Source: Acidobacteriota bacterium (GTDB taxonomy: Bacteria > Acidobacteriota > Vicinamibacteria > Vicinamibacterales > JAKQTR01). From it: a DNA stretch of 64,000 nt. The translations under genes were made by a program, and so were the position numbers. The notes under the pieces were generated by a model that was given only the letters and a program-made list of their open reading frames with translations, was not told the DNA's origin and made no database searches. Positions 53,637-61,283 of the stretch are shown in pieces (positions within the stretch are counted from its first letter, which is position 1; every line of letters begins with the position of its first letter). The stretch is from NCBI GenBank assembly GCA_026393755.1, contig JAPKZO010000017.1, positions 106,525 to 170,524 of the forward strand, written 5' to 3'.

Positions 53637-54155
53637 AATCTGAAACGGTATGCGCGTCATCTCAACGCGACCCTGCCAGACGCCTGGCTCCTTTGTCTCG
53701 TTGAAGTACAAGAACTCAAGATCGTAGTCGCCCGGGCTGCGCAACTGAGGAAAGTTGTCGAGCAACGCGAACGTCCAAGACCGCTTCGCTCCAGGCTCAA
53801 TACTCGTCAGTGGCCTTCCATCGGCGGCGGATACACCGGGCACTGGTTTCCCTGTCATTACCCAGTCCACGTGTGGACCCCACATCTCCAACTCCTGCCC
53901 GCCGCGCCGGTAGATCCGTACGTTGTTCTTTTGCCCCGGTCCCGCCAATGGCATTATGAACGGCGTCGGAAAGTCGAGCCGCCCGCTGCTTGTGTTCTCG
54001 ATCGTGAGAATAGCAGTAGGCCCCTGCGTCCCAAACCCTCCCCGTAAGTCGACCTTGAATGTCGCCCGAGAATCCACCCACTCCCCCGTCGGCGGTGACG
54101 ACTGATTCGAGAGTGCTTGCCCCAGTACGACGAGTCCGAGGAAGATCGGTCTCAT
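53631..54155 (-). CDS. Cassette-borne exported protein, unknown function
   Basis: 174 residues with a short signal peptide (MRPIFLGLVVLGQALS). The body is beta-rich: TFKVDLRGGFGTQGPTAILT, ENTSSGRLDFPTPFIMPL, and a region reading SIEPGAKRSWTFALLDN. This looks like a single immunoglobulin-like or DUF-type accessory domain. No family recognised. Stop codon falls inside the attC R' box, supporting cassette origin. Confidence 0.6.
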   Translation of the reverse strand: MRPIFLGLVVLGQALSNQSSPPTGEWVDSRATFKVDLRGGFGTQGPTAILTIENTSSGRLDFPTPFIMPLAGPGQKNNVRIYRRGGQELEMWGPHVDWVMTGKPVPGVSAADGRPLTSIEPGAKRSWTFALLDNFPQLRSPGDYDLEFLYFNETKEPGVWQGRVEMTRIPFQIR

Positions 54156-54182
54156 GATCGCCTCCGCGGGTTCTGGCTGTCC

Positions 54183-54255
54183 GCCTAACGTCAGGTCTCA
54201 CCCGCCGGCCCTCATCATCGCACCCGCGCCGGTCGGGTAGAGCGCCTTGTTCGGA
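54183..54255 (-). repeat. attC-like site 3
   Basis: R'' GCCTAAC at 54183-54189, L'' TCACCCGCCGGC, L' GCGCCGGTCGGGT and a weak R' GTTCGGA at 54249-54255. L boxes pair with a single extra base, the same one as in the sites at 56380 and 57507. Confidence 0.6.
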
Positions 54256-54517
54256 GTTCAATTCCGGGATCGTCGTGGACACCGCCGCGTCGCCACAGCC
54301 GCCGACTCCAGAGTTCGCCAGTTCGGCGGGACCGGCGGCGGCGCGAGACGCGTCCTCGTTCCTGGTTTTCCGTTCTTCGTGATCGCTGTCGCCGCCGCTG
54401 CGAGGCCCTTCAGCGGGCCTCAGGGTTCGCCACGGCCCGTCCAATCCAAACGGCCTCGGCCCCCGCACCACTCCGTCTTGTCTTTCGTGATTCCCGGATC
54501 TTCCGGGTCTTCAATTC
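54256..54517. other. Cassette-sized stretch with no convincing gene
   Basis: 262 bases between two attC-like sites. Only low-complexity frames cross it; one on the minus strand would end NSEQGALPD near the attC, a type of tail seen when cassette ORFs read into attC, but it has no ribosome site or recognisable fold. It may be a non-coding cassette or a decayed gene. Confidence 0.35.
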
Positions 54518-54586
54518 TCCGAACGATTCGAATGAGCCGCGCGCGACAGTACACCAACGCGCGTCGGCTCCATTCGAAGGTTAGCC
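54518..54586 (-). repeat. attC-like site 4
   Basis: R'' TCCGAAC at 54518-54524, L'' GAGCCGCGCGCG, L' CGCGCGTCGGCTC and R' GTTAGCC at 54580-54586. The L boxes pair over 12 bases with one extra base. The stop of the gene 54581-55261 is in R'. Confidence 0.7.
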
Positions 54587-55261
54587 TGCGGCATGGGTGA
54601 TAGTGAAGTTGGCAAAGTCGCCGCCGGAGTTGTTTCCTACCCACAAGCCGACGAGTCCTGCCTTGCGGTTGTTGAATGCGTCAACGACCAGGCACGGTTC
54701 CTTCGCGTCGGCGACGAAGACACTCACTTTCGCGTTCGCAACGAGAACACGAGCATGGAACCACGCGTTTGGGTCCGGTACCGGACTCACGGCCTGCTCG
54801 TACTTGCCCGGATGGTCGGTGCGGAGCTTTTGCCACGTGTAGGTTGGGAGCGAGTGATATTGGACAGCGTGGCTGCGGCTTCCGGGGTCGGTGGCTCTGA
54901 AGTTGAACGGACGAAAGTAGACCGCATCGTAGGCGCCAGCATCGACACCGTGGAACGCGACGCCAACGAAACTGTGCTGCGCGACGTCTTTGCCGCGGAC
55001 GTCGAATTCGATGGTCCCATTGGAGAACTCGGTTCCCGGAAGGAACGCGCCGCCTTCACCGGCTGCCTCGCTCAACCGGACACCTCTTCTCGCTCCGTCG
55101 ACGAGAGGATTGGCCGCACGATTGAAGAGCTTCAGAGTCTTCGCCTCTGCAAGCGCCAGGAGATCGGGTGCGAGCGCTTTCCCCTGTCCCGCCAGTCGGG
55201 ATATGTGGGTGAGACCGAACAAGCCGGTGAGCGTCGACGCCACAAACTCACGTCTCTTCAT
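54581..55261 (-). CDS. Cassette-borne exported LamG/concanavalin-like protein
   Basis: 226 residues. N-terminus MKRREFVASTLTGLFGLTHI resembles a Tat-type or lipid-anchored signal. The rest reads as a jelly-roll domain: GTEFSNGTIEFDVRGKDVAQ, SFVGVAFHGVDAGAYDAVYF, WFHARVLVANAKVSVFVAD and GLVGLWVGNNSGGDFANFTI are the strand pattern of LamG/DUF1080-type carbohydrate-binding folds. Role unknown. Its 3' end merges with attC site 4. Confidence 0.65.
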   Translation of the reverse strand: MKRREFVASTLTGLFGLTHISRLAGQGKALAPDLLALAEAKTLKLFNRAANPLVDGARRGVRLSEAAGEGGAFLPGTEFSNGTIEFDVRGKDVAQHSFVGVAFHGVDAGAYDAVYFRPFNFRATDPGSRSHAVQYHSLPTYTWQKLRTDHPGKYEQAVSPVPDPNAWFHARVLVANAKVSVFVADAKEPCLVVDAFNNRKAGLVGLWVGNNSGGDFANFTITHAAG

Positions 55262-55292
55262 CGTCTCCTCCGATCCAGGACCTGATTCGTCA

Positions 55293-55375
55293 GGCTAACG
55301 CTCCGCCTGAGCCGCGCGCCACTGCGACGTGATGGCACGAGACGGCCGTCGCGTCGGCTCCATTCGATGTTAGCC
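55293..55375 (-). repeat. attC-like site 5 (best preserved)
   Basis: R'' GGCTAAC at 55293-55299 is the exact complement of R' GTTAGCC at 55369-55375. L'' TGAGCCGCG pairs with L' CGCGTCGGCTC apart from one extra base. 83 bases in all, within the normal attC range. Confidence 0.75.
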
Positions 55376-55393
55376 GGCCGACGGGGCGCGTTA

Positions 55394-55675
55394 CTACCGC
55401 AAGGGCACTACCCACTCGGTCAGGAGCCAAATCAGGACACCGATGACGACCACAACACACCAGTATAGGAGCTGGTCGCGGCGTTCCGGCGGCGTGACCG
55501 TTCGCGTCCCGTCGACAATCCGATCGAAGAGCATGAACAGCGCGGTCGAAGTCATCAGGGCGCCAGTGCCAGCACACACGAATCCGAAAGTGGTCCGTCC
55601 CTGAAGTCCAATGACCATGAGCATTGGTCCAAAGCTCGCGCATGCGGTAAAGAGCACTCTGTAGATCATCGGCAT
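55394..55675 (-). CDS. Cassette-borne small membrane protein (three TM)
   Basis: 93 residues from ATG 55675. Three hydrophobic stretches: YRVLFTACASFGPMLMVIGL, TFGFVCAGTGALMTSTALFM and LYWCVVVVIGVLIWLLTEWV, separated by a charged loop (DRIVDGTRTVTPPERRDQ). Stop lies 19 bases from attC site 5. No family recognised. Confidence 0.55.
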   Translation of the reverse strand: MPMIYRVLFTACASFGPMLMVIGLQGRTTFGFVCAGTGALMTSTALFMLFDRIVDGTRTVTPPERRDQLLYWCVVVVIGVLIWLLTEWVVPLR

Positions 55676-55744
55676 GGGTTCTTCGCACTGTCCTTTCTCG
55701 TCCAGTCCTTTTCCTTCCGGCTGGACAGTATGACTTCCGTACCG

Positions 55745-55787
55745 TGCGAACAAAGAGGCTGACCTCCGTCGGATTCGCGGGTTAGCC
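55745..55787 (-). repeat. Partial attC-like site
   Basis: R' GTTAGCC at 55781-55787 with a GTCGGATTC L'-like box and TGCGAAC at 55745-55751. At 43 bases it is shorter than a working attC, so part was probably lost, perhaps with the neighbouring insertion-sequence remnant. Confidence 0.35.
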
Positions 55788-55847
55788 TTCATCGGGCCAG
55801 AGCCGCCCGTTGAGTTCACGGTCAACGTACATTCACGGAGGTCAGCC

Positions 55848-55946
55848 GTGGCAGAGCCTGCCACCCTTTTCGTCGGTCTGGACGTCCACAAGGACACCAT
55901 CGCTGTGGCCCACGCCAGCCCCGACCGCTCGTCCGTTCCCCAATGA
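55848..55946 (+). pseudogene. N-terminal fragment of an IS110-family transposase
   Basis: GTG 55848 follows GGAGG. The 32-residue frame reads ATLFVGLDVHKDTIAVAHA, the conserved DEDD-domain start of IS110/IS1111 transposases, then stops at 55944-55946. Everything after the first motif is missing, so the element is dead. It runs opposite to the cassette genes, 60 bases from a partial attC. IS1111-type elements are known to target attC sites, which fits the location. Confidence 0.7.
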
Positions 55947-55968
55947 ACCGCGGCGTCATCTGCAGCAG

Positions 55969-56358
55969 TCATGGCTCGCTTCGAGCAGCGTCCGCGAGGG
56001 TCTCGGGACGTGCGAAACGACGAACGAACAGGTGCGAGAGTCCACCCCCAATGGCCATCACGACGCCCGTCGGCATGATCCCGAGAATCCACGTGAGCAC
56101 AGTGCCCGCACCGAAGAAGATGTTGGCGCCACTCGCCAACCACACTACCGTCGCCACGGCAGTCAAGTGGCGCCATCTCTTCACTCGAGCAAGACACCCG
56201 CTAATTGTGAAGCCCACGATCCCGAACAACACGTTCGAGAGTCCTATGGCCACCGCCCCGCGTGGTCCTTGTCCGCCGGCCACGCCCACGACGAACCCAC
56301 CCAGAAACGTCAGAGCGTAGATAATGACCACGTCGCGGACGACGGCTAGCCATGGCAT
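55969..56358 (-). CDS. Cassette-borne four-TM membrane protein
   Basis: 129 residues from ATG 56358. Hydrophobic segments VVIIYALTFLGGFVVGVAGG, AIGLSNVLFGIVGFTISGCL, VATVVWLASGANIFFGAGTV and LGIMPTGVVMAIGGGLSHLF span nearly the whole protein. A Gly-rich small-helix design like that of many cassette membrane proteins. Function unknown. Upstream lies attC site 6. Confidence 0.6.
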   Translation of the reverse strand: MPWLAVVRDVVIIYALTFLGGFVVGVAGGQGPRGAVAIGLSNVLFGIVGFTISGCLARVKRWRHLTAVATVVWLASGANIFFGAGTVLTWILGIMPTGVVMAIGGGLSHLFVRRFARPETLADAARSEP

Positions 56359-56379
56359 TGTCTCGGGTCCTTTCAATGT

Positions 56380-56453
56380 TGCCGAACGATCCGCGGTCAC
56401 CCGCCGGCGCGCACGATACCACTGGCGACGGTCGGGTGCACCGCGAGGTTAGG
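56380..56453 (-). repeat. attC-like site 6
   Basis: R'' GCCGAAC at 56380-56386, L'' TCACCCGCCG, L' CGGTCGGGTG and R' GTTAGGC at 56447-56453. One extra base in the L pairing, as in sites 3 and 7. 74 bases. Confidence 0.72.
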
Positions 56454-56530
56454 CCGGCCTGGGCGTTGCCGGGGTACGGACATACGTGGACACCCAGACC
56501 CGTCGCGATCGCGAACGTCGCTCTGCTCAT

Positions 56531-57496
56531 CTACCGGACGATGTCGAACCGCCTGAGTTCGAGCTTCGGGTTCAGCCGGAACTTGCCCAGGTTCGTCTGG
56601 GATACCACCTGCGTGCCGACCGTCTCTGTCATCCGATGCGGCCAGTTCACGCCGTCCTGCACCCTGAAGTTCGACGGCGCAAGGCGATGCTCGACCATCG
56701 GTCGGCCGGCGGTGTCCACGGGTGCCGGCGAAGCCGTAGGGATCTCCGACACGACCTCGCGCCCCCTCACGATCACGGTCGACGTCATCGACACCATCAT
56801 GCCCTGCGGGGCAAGGTAATCCAGCGCGGCCGGGAGATGCGTCGTTGCGTCCACGGACAGTCGCATGCGAAAGCCATCCGCCGCTGTGGCTTCCAGGACG
56901 TCGATCGCGTGTCCCTCGCGCTGCACCGCGCCGAGATGCTGAAACTGCAGCACGTAGCCGTCGAATGACCGGCCAAAGAGAAGCAGCGCCAGCCGTGCGA
57001 AGTCTTGTTTGTTCGCCGCCATCATCTCTCGCTCCCGCTGCGCGATGACGGCGGGCACCTGCGGCCACGGATCCGGCGGGAACGGAATAGTGGAATCGGT
57101 GCGCCGGATGAGCGTGTCACCGCGAAACCCCTCGTAGTACGTGATGTCCACCGTTCTCGGGCCGACTGACTGCGAGTCTCGTCGAATGTCGAGAAAGTGG
57201 TCGGGAAGCAGCACGAACAGCTCCATCGACAGGTCCTTGGTGAACCCGCTGGCGGTCTGTCTGACGCTGCCATCAACCGTAAAGCTCCTGATCGCATCGA
57301 GCGCCGCCTCGCCGCCGAGCGCGACGCGCATCTCGCGGAGGACGGACGCCGTGTCGCGGGTCTGCCCCGCCACGGACACCGCAGTCGGGACGTGGTCCCG
57401 ATGCGCAGATTCCTCGGGGACTGCGCCGGTACGGACGGCAGCCACTGCCAGTCCCACTGAGAGCATCAGCAATTCCCGCAGCATTGCCATCCTCAC
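56531..57496 (-). CDS. Cassette-borne exported protein, lipoprotein-sorting-like
   Basis: 321 residues with signal peptide (LRELLMLSVGLAVAAVRTGA). The body has RVALGGEAALDAIRSFTVDG, LPDHFLDIRRDSQSVG, GHAIDVLEATAADGFRMRLS and DATTHLPAALDYLAPQGMMV, the order seen in outer-membrane lipoprotein-sorting (LolA/LolB-like) half-barrels that hold acyl chains. Function inferred only from that resemblance. Longest gene of the array. Confidence 0.6.
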   Translation of the reverse strand: MRMAMLRELLMLSVGLAVAAVRTGAVPEESAHRDHVPTAVSVAGQTRDTASVLREMRVALGGEAALDAIRSFTVDGSVRQTASGFTKDLSMELFVLLPDHFLDIRRDSQSVGPRTVDITYYEGFRGDTLIRRTDSTIPFPPDPWPQVPAVIAQREREMMAANKQDFARLALLLFGRSFDGYVLQFQHLGAVQREGHAIDVLEATAADGFRMRLSVDATTHLPAALDYLAPQGMMVSMTSTVIVRGREVVSEIPTASPAPVDTAGRPMVEHRLAPSNFRVQDGVNWPHRMTETVGTQVVSQTNLGKFRLNPKLELRRFDIVR

Positions 57497-57506
57497 GAAT
57501 CAGCCC

Positions 57507-57578
57507 GGCTAACGATCCGGCCTGACCCGCGGCGTGCAACGTCTGACCGTCTGCCGTCGGGTCCAGGCCATGTCATGC
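57507..57578 (-). repeat. attC-like site 7
   Basis: R'' GGCTAAC at 57507-57513, L'' TGACCCGCGGC, L' GCCGTCGGGTC with one extra base, and a weak R' GTCATGC at 57572-57578 that contains the vapC stop codon. Confidence 0.6.
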
Positions 57579-57995
57579 GACGTGATGCCCTCTAAGCAAT
57601 GTCAGGGGCGCGTGCTTCGCAATCGCCTCGAAGTCTCCGTCGACGGCGACGAGTTCGTGGTTACCGGTGATCGCACATGCGGCGATCAAACAGTCGCCCC
57701 CAGACACGTTGAGTCCTTTGGCCAAACAAGCGTTCTTGATTCGGGCAGCCTCGACGTGTTCTGTGATCCCCTCGGGAAGGACGGCGAACGCCGCGAGCAA
57801 TTTCACGGAGAGATCGCTGGACTGCCGGTGCGACCGAACGCCGCTCAGCACCTCTTGCAGCACGATGCCGGGCAGGCCGAGGGGAACGTCACTCGTCATC
57901 AGTTCTTCGAACACGACCTTCAGCCGCCGCTCCTCCACCCCCGGGTGCTTCCGCCGAAAGACGCGCGAAAGGACGGACGTGTCAAGGAGGATCAT
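57573..57995 (-). CDS. vapC: VapC-type PIN-domain toxin (cassette)
   Basis: 140-residue Mg-dependent RNase toxin. ATG 57995 begins MILLDTSVLSRVFRRK with the first PIN Asp; further acidic residues are in EVLSGVRSH and in GGDCLIAACAITGNHELVAVDGDF, the usual four-residue metal site. The start overlaps the antitoxin stop (ATGA). The stop lies in an attC R' box. Toxin-antitoxin cassettes are thought to stabilise arrays. Confidence 0.85.
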   Translation of the reverse strand: MILLDTSVLSRVFRRKHPGVEERRLKVVFEELMTSDVPLGLPGIVLQEVLSGVRSHRQSSDLSVKLLAAFAVLPEGITEHVEAARIKNACLAKGLNVSGGDCLIAACAITGNHELVAVDGDFEAIAKHAPLTLLRGHHVA

Positions 57996-58192
57996 CGGGC
58001 CCGCCGCTCTCGCTTGTAGTCGTACTTCGGATCGTAGTCGACCCTGCCCGCGAGTTTGGCCAGTTCCAGCCGCTGGCGGCGTTGGATGCACTCACGCAAC
58101 GCCTCGTTCACCGTTTCGCGCTTGGTCCGGTACCCGCCGACGTTGCGGGCTTGATCGAGAAGGCGATCGTCAATGGCGAGATTGGTTGGCGT
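57992..58192 (-). CDS. vapB: VapB-type antitoxin, apparent ACG start
   Basis: 66 codons giving PTNLAIDDRLLDQARNVGGY, KRETVNEALRECIQRRQRLE and VDYDPKYDYKRERR, a typical VapB with an N-terminal DNA-binding ribbon-helix-helix and a C-terminal toxin-binding tail. The stop overlaps the vapC start. No ATG, GTG or TTG lies in frame; the homologous Met position is ACG (58192-58190), so either ACG is used, CTG six bases upstream is used, or the start has mutated. Confidence 0.65.
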   Translation of the reverse strand, partial: TPTNLAIDDRLLDQARNVGGYRTKRETVNEALRECIQRRQRLELAKLAGRVDYDPKYDYKRERRAR

Positions 58193-58719
58193 ACACAGAA
58201 ATGCTACACATCTCCATTGTGTGAGTCAATCTCTGATTGCCATTGCATTCCCGAATGAGTCGCATCCAATAGGTAGACGGCGGGCTTTCCCGGTTCGCAC
58301 GTCAAAACCGCCAGTTTCAACCGGCTCCTTCGGTGCCGGTCGAGCAGATTAACCTCGGCGGGCTGGAGAGAACCAACTCTTGTGCGACATCAAGTTGCGA
58401 GGCACCGATGCAGGCCGACCCGTCAAGGGCGGCCGGCGACATCGTACGGCTCTGCCCGTGGTTAGCCGGAGGGCGGCATTGGCACGGTCAAGGGGCAGCT
58501 GGAGTTGTCGGTCTCTTGGACTGCGGAACCGGGGGCCAGGGCGCGGGCGGCGGGGAGGCACGGCAACGCTTTTCGAAACCGGCACTTGGCTGCGCAGCGT
58601 GGGGATGGCAAGCGATATGCACGTGATCCGATGGACGGGACCGCTTGCCGAAGGGAGTATTCGACTGGCAATGTACCAGGCAGAACAGGCGCTCGGAATA
58701 AGAAAGCATGGCATGGGTT
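58193..58719. other. Spacer with a half attC, no gene seen
   Basis: 527 bases between two toxin-antitoxin modules. CGGCTC-N8-GTTAGCC ends at 58467 with the same spacing as the L'-R' half of site 5, but no matching R''-L'' half is visible upstream. Frames crossing the region lack ribosome sites or recognisable products. It may hold the decayed end of the array. Confidence 0.4.
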
Positions 58720-58757
58720 ATACCATGGTATGATCTATGCCATGGTTACAACCATGG
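58720..58757. promoter_or_regulatory. CCATGG palindromes, likely antitoxin operator
   Basis: ATACCATGGTAT (58720-58731) is a perfect palindrome, and CCATGGTT-AC-AACCATGG (58740-58757) is a second inverted repeat on the antitoxin start. AbrB-type antitoxins usually repress their own promoter at such sites. Because the repeat covers ATG 58742, translation may begin at ATG 58754. Confidence 0.5.
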
Positions 58758-59008
58758 ATCGAGCCGGACGACTGGTCATCCCGAGTGACATCCGCCGTGA
58801 GGCGGCGCTCGAACCAGGCACGCCGTTGGACATCCGATGGCGCGACGGGGTCATCGAGATCGAACCGCAGCCGCTCTCCGTGACGTTCGTGCGCGAGAAA
58901 CGCCTGCTGGTCGCCCGGCCAGAGGCGAAGACGCCTGCGTTGACAACCGACATCGTCGAACGGATGCGGGTGCAACTGGCGGTTCGTCGAGGAGGACGCT
59001 CGCGGTGA
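58742..59008 (+). CDS. AbrB/SpoVT-type antitoxin
   Basis: 88 residues. The swapped-hairpin DNA-binding domain is DRAGRLVIPSDIRREAALEP followed by GTPLDIRWRDGVIEIEP; the C-terminal tail (TPALTTDIVERMRVQLAVRR) would wrap the toxin. ATG 58742 and 58754 are both possible. The stop overlaps the PIN-domain gene start (GTGA), so the two are co-translated. Confidence 0.82.
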   Translation: MVTTMDRAGRLVIPSDIRREAALEPGTPLDIRWRDGVIEIEPQPLSVTFVREKRLLVARPEAKTPALTTDIVERMRVQLAVRRGGRSR

Positions 59009-59490
59009 CCGCCTTCGCGCTGGATACCAACTGTCTGATTGCAGCCGTGTGCACGTGGCATGACCGCCACCGGCAGGCCGCCGCAGAAATCGGGCGGCGC
59101 CTCGACGCTGGCGAACGGCTCGTCGTACCTGCCCCGGCGCTTGTCGAGGCGTACGCCGTCCTCACCCGGCTGCCTGCACCCCATCGTCTCGCGCCAGGCG
59201 ATGCCTGGACGCTGCTCGAGTCCAACTTCGTCAAGCCGGCGCACTCGGTGCAGATTTGGGCGCCCTCGGCGAAGACCTACCCGCGCCTGCTACGCGGTCT
59301 CGCCGCGCAATCCGTTGCCGGTGGACGCGCCTACGACGCGGTGATCGGCGAATGCGCGCGCGAGGCTGCGGCGCAGACGCTACTGACCTTCAACCGCAGG
59401 CACTTTGACCCGTCACCCGCAGGCGTAACCGTCGTCGAGCCGTCGTCTACATCCCCTGCAGTCGACCGATGGCGGCTTCCACCAGTCTAG
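59005..59490 (+). CDS. vapC: VapC-type PIN-domain toxin
   Basis: 161-residue PIN nuclease, GTG start at 59005 overlapping the antitoxin stop. First Asp in MTAFALDTNCLIAAVCTWHD, Glu in ALVEAYAVLTRLP, and RAYDAVIGECAREAAAQTLL with TFNRRHFD near the end supply the metal site. The gene overlaps the convergent M28 peptidase gene by 44 bases at its 3' end, so its last residues may not be conserved. Confidence 0.82.
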   Translation: MTAFALDTNCLIAAVCTWHDRHRQAAAEIGRRLDAGERLVVPAPALVEAYAVLTRLPAPHRLAPGDAWTLLESNFVKPAHSVQIWAPSAKTYPRLLRGLAAQSVAGGRAYDAVIGECAREAAAQTLLTFNRRHFDPSPAGVTVVEPSSTSPAVDRWRLPPV

Positions 59491-61261
59491 ACAGCGCCGG
59501 CGATGGGCCTCCGGCCGGCAACGACAGCGTTTCCTTGAGCGCCTCGCCGTACCATTTGATCCACGCAGCCTTGACTTGTACTTCGCGCGCCTCGGCCGCC
59601 GGGCGGTCGCTCGCCGCCGCCACCAACTTCACCCCCTGCTTCGCCTCGAGCGCGAGGCGAGCTGCCGCAGCCGACTCGACGAGCGCGACGACGGCGCGAG
59701 CGTCCGCGTCGGTCGCACTCGCCAGGAACAGTGCCGTGGCCGCGACGCTGACGCCGCTGTGTTTCATCTCGGCCGGGCTGGTCTTGTCGGGTCGATCAAG
59801 ACTGGTGTGATAGAACCAATCCGGAAAGTGCCAGGCGAGCACGGCAGGAGTGCCCTGCCGCAGGAAGATCGAGTGATCGCTGCCGCCTTCGTACGGATTG
59901 GTCTGCACAACCCACCCGGTGCCCCGAGCATGCCGCTGGCAGATGGCCAGAAACACATCGTTCAGCAGCGTGCCCTTGAGCGCGTTGGCCTTGTACTGGC
60001 CGCCTCCCCACTCGGTATGCGGGTCGGACGGCCGGCTCCAGACGGCAGAGGGATCCGGCATCTTCTCAATGAGGAACGGCCCTCCGGTCTTCGTCGGATC
60101 CTCTCCGGTCATGTCGAGCGAGAACATGTAGCGGACCAGTTTCGCCTCCGCGGGATGGTCGGTCGTCCATTGCCGGCTCACACCCATCTCTTCGCCCCAC
60201 AGGAACGTCAGCGTGCGATCGGGCTTCGGCAGTGTGCCGGAGCGGACGGCCTCATTGATGGCGCGCGCCAATTCGACCAGCGTGGCGCACCCGCTCGAAT
60301 TGTCGTTGGCGCCGGGTTCCTGGATGTGGGCGACCAGGATGACGCGCTCCTCAGGAGTCACGGCCCCTGGAATCTCGGCAGCCACGATCCGATACGGCCC
60401 AGGCGTAAAGCTGGAAGCGACCTCCACTTTCACGCGAACCGGTCCGGACTTCAGCCGCTCGCGGATCCGGACCGCCGCCTTTGGCGTGGCCTTGAACCCG
60501 AAAGCCTTTCGTGCCTCGTCGTACGGGATACTGCCCCACTGCAGCACGTCCCATTCGCTTCGCGGCTTCGCGGCATCCGCCGCCGTTGAACCCGGCCGCA
60601 CGTACTCCGCAATGCTCGGCGAGATCACGCCAATGGCGCCGCGCCTCACGACAGCCGCCTGCCACAGGCGCCCGATGCTGCCGTCTCCGAGCACGACCGC
60701 ACCCTTCACGTCCACGTTGGCGAAGTCGGCTTCGGCCCCCTGGCCGACATCTGTGATCGCGGCTTCAACGCCACCGGCGGGCGTTGAAAACGAGTTGATG
60801 CAGAGCGCCACGCGCTGCTGTTCACGCGACAACACGACCTCGTCTTTCCCCGACGCTCCGCCCAGCAGCGTGAGCGTACCGACGGTGTAGTCCCACCCTC
60901 CCGCGCGCCCGTACTCCTCGACCCACGTCCTCGACCCGCCCGCCGCGCCTGCGCCCGTCTTGCGGTCCGAAAACCCCGATTGCCGCAGCCGCGTTTGAAG
61001 GCGGTCGACCGTCGCGTTGAAGCCCGCGTTGCCGGCATTGCGCCAGTACTGGTCCATGAACACGACAAGGTCCATCGCCGCCCGCTCGTCAAAACCCTGC
61101 GCAAGCACGCCGAGCGACTTGACCGCCGACGCGGGCACACGATCGCCCAGGGATGCCGGCTGCGCCGCTGGTGCCGGAAGCGACTGCGTCCGTACCGGTT
61201 GGCCCGACGCCACCCACAGACAACACAATCCGGTCGCCACACGTTTCGTCGCTCGCGTCAT
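59447..61261 (-). CDS. Exported M28-family zinc aminopeptidase
   Basis: 604-residue secreted peptidase with an N-terminal signal (VATGLCCLWVASGQPVRTQ), a PA-like insert around DVKGAVVLGDGSIGRLWQAA and the M28 catalytic domain. Zinc ligands and catalytic residues are seen in VILVAHIQEPGANDNSSGCA (His, Asp), FLWGEEMGVSRQ (Glu pair), FSLDMTGEDP (Asp) and FPDWFYHTSLDRPDK (His). It should remove N-terminal residues from peptides in the periplasm or outside. Transcribed just after the E1 gene; a functional link to it is not obvious. Confidence 0.85.
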   Translation of the reverse strand: MTRATKRVATGLCCLWVASGQPVRTQSLPAPAAQPASLGDRVPASAVKSLGVLAQGFDERAAMDLVVFMDQYWRNAGNAGFNATVDRLQTRLRQSGFSDRKTGAGAAGGSRTWVEEYGRAGGWDYTVGTLTLLGGASGKDEVVLSREQQRVALCINSFSTPAGGVEAAITDVGQGAEADFANVDVKGAVVLGDGSIGRLWQAAVVRRGAIGVISPSIAEYVRPGSTAADAAKPRSEWDVLQWGSIPYDEARKAFGFKATPKAAVRIRERLKSGPVRVKVEVASSFTPGPYRIVAAEIPGAVTPEERVILVAHIQEPGANDNSSGCATLVELARAINEAVRSGTLPKPDRTLTFLWGEEMGVSRQWTTDHPAEAKLVRYMFSLDMTGEDPTKTGGPFLIEKMPDPSAVWSRPSDPHTEWGGGQYKANALKGTLLNDVFLAICQRHARGTGWVVQTNPYEGGSDHSIFLRQGTPAVLAWHFPDWFYHTSLDRPDKTSPAEMKHSGVSVAATALFLASATDADARAVVALVESAAAARLALEAKQGVKLVAAASDRPAAEAREVQVKAAWIKWYGEALKETLSLPAGGPSPALSRLVEAAIGRLQGM

Positions 61262-61283
61262 GGAGGGCCCCTTCGTCAGAATG

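Larger units (their letters stand above)
52822..58467 (-). mobile_element. Integron gene-cassette array without integrase (CALIN)
   Basis: Seven attC-like sites plus one half site separate small genes that all lie on the minus strand, the arrangement produced by integron integrases. In five sites the L'' box lacks one base relative to the complement of L' (pattern ACCCG-CCG against CGGTCGGGT, or GAGCCG-CG against CGTCGGCTC), giving the unpaired base that directs strand choice. Several ORF stops fall in the R' box. No intI gene or attI is seen; given the gene direction it would have to lie on the high-coordinate side. Confidence 0.75.

Noticed and set aside
58333..59008. Open frames covering the 58.3-58.7 kb spacer
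   Set aside because: They have low-complexity Arg/Gly/Pro-rich products, no ribosome sites, and overlap the half attC and the antitoxin gene.
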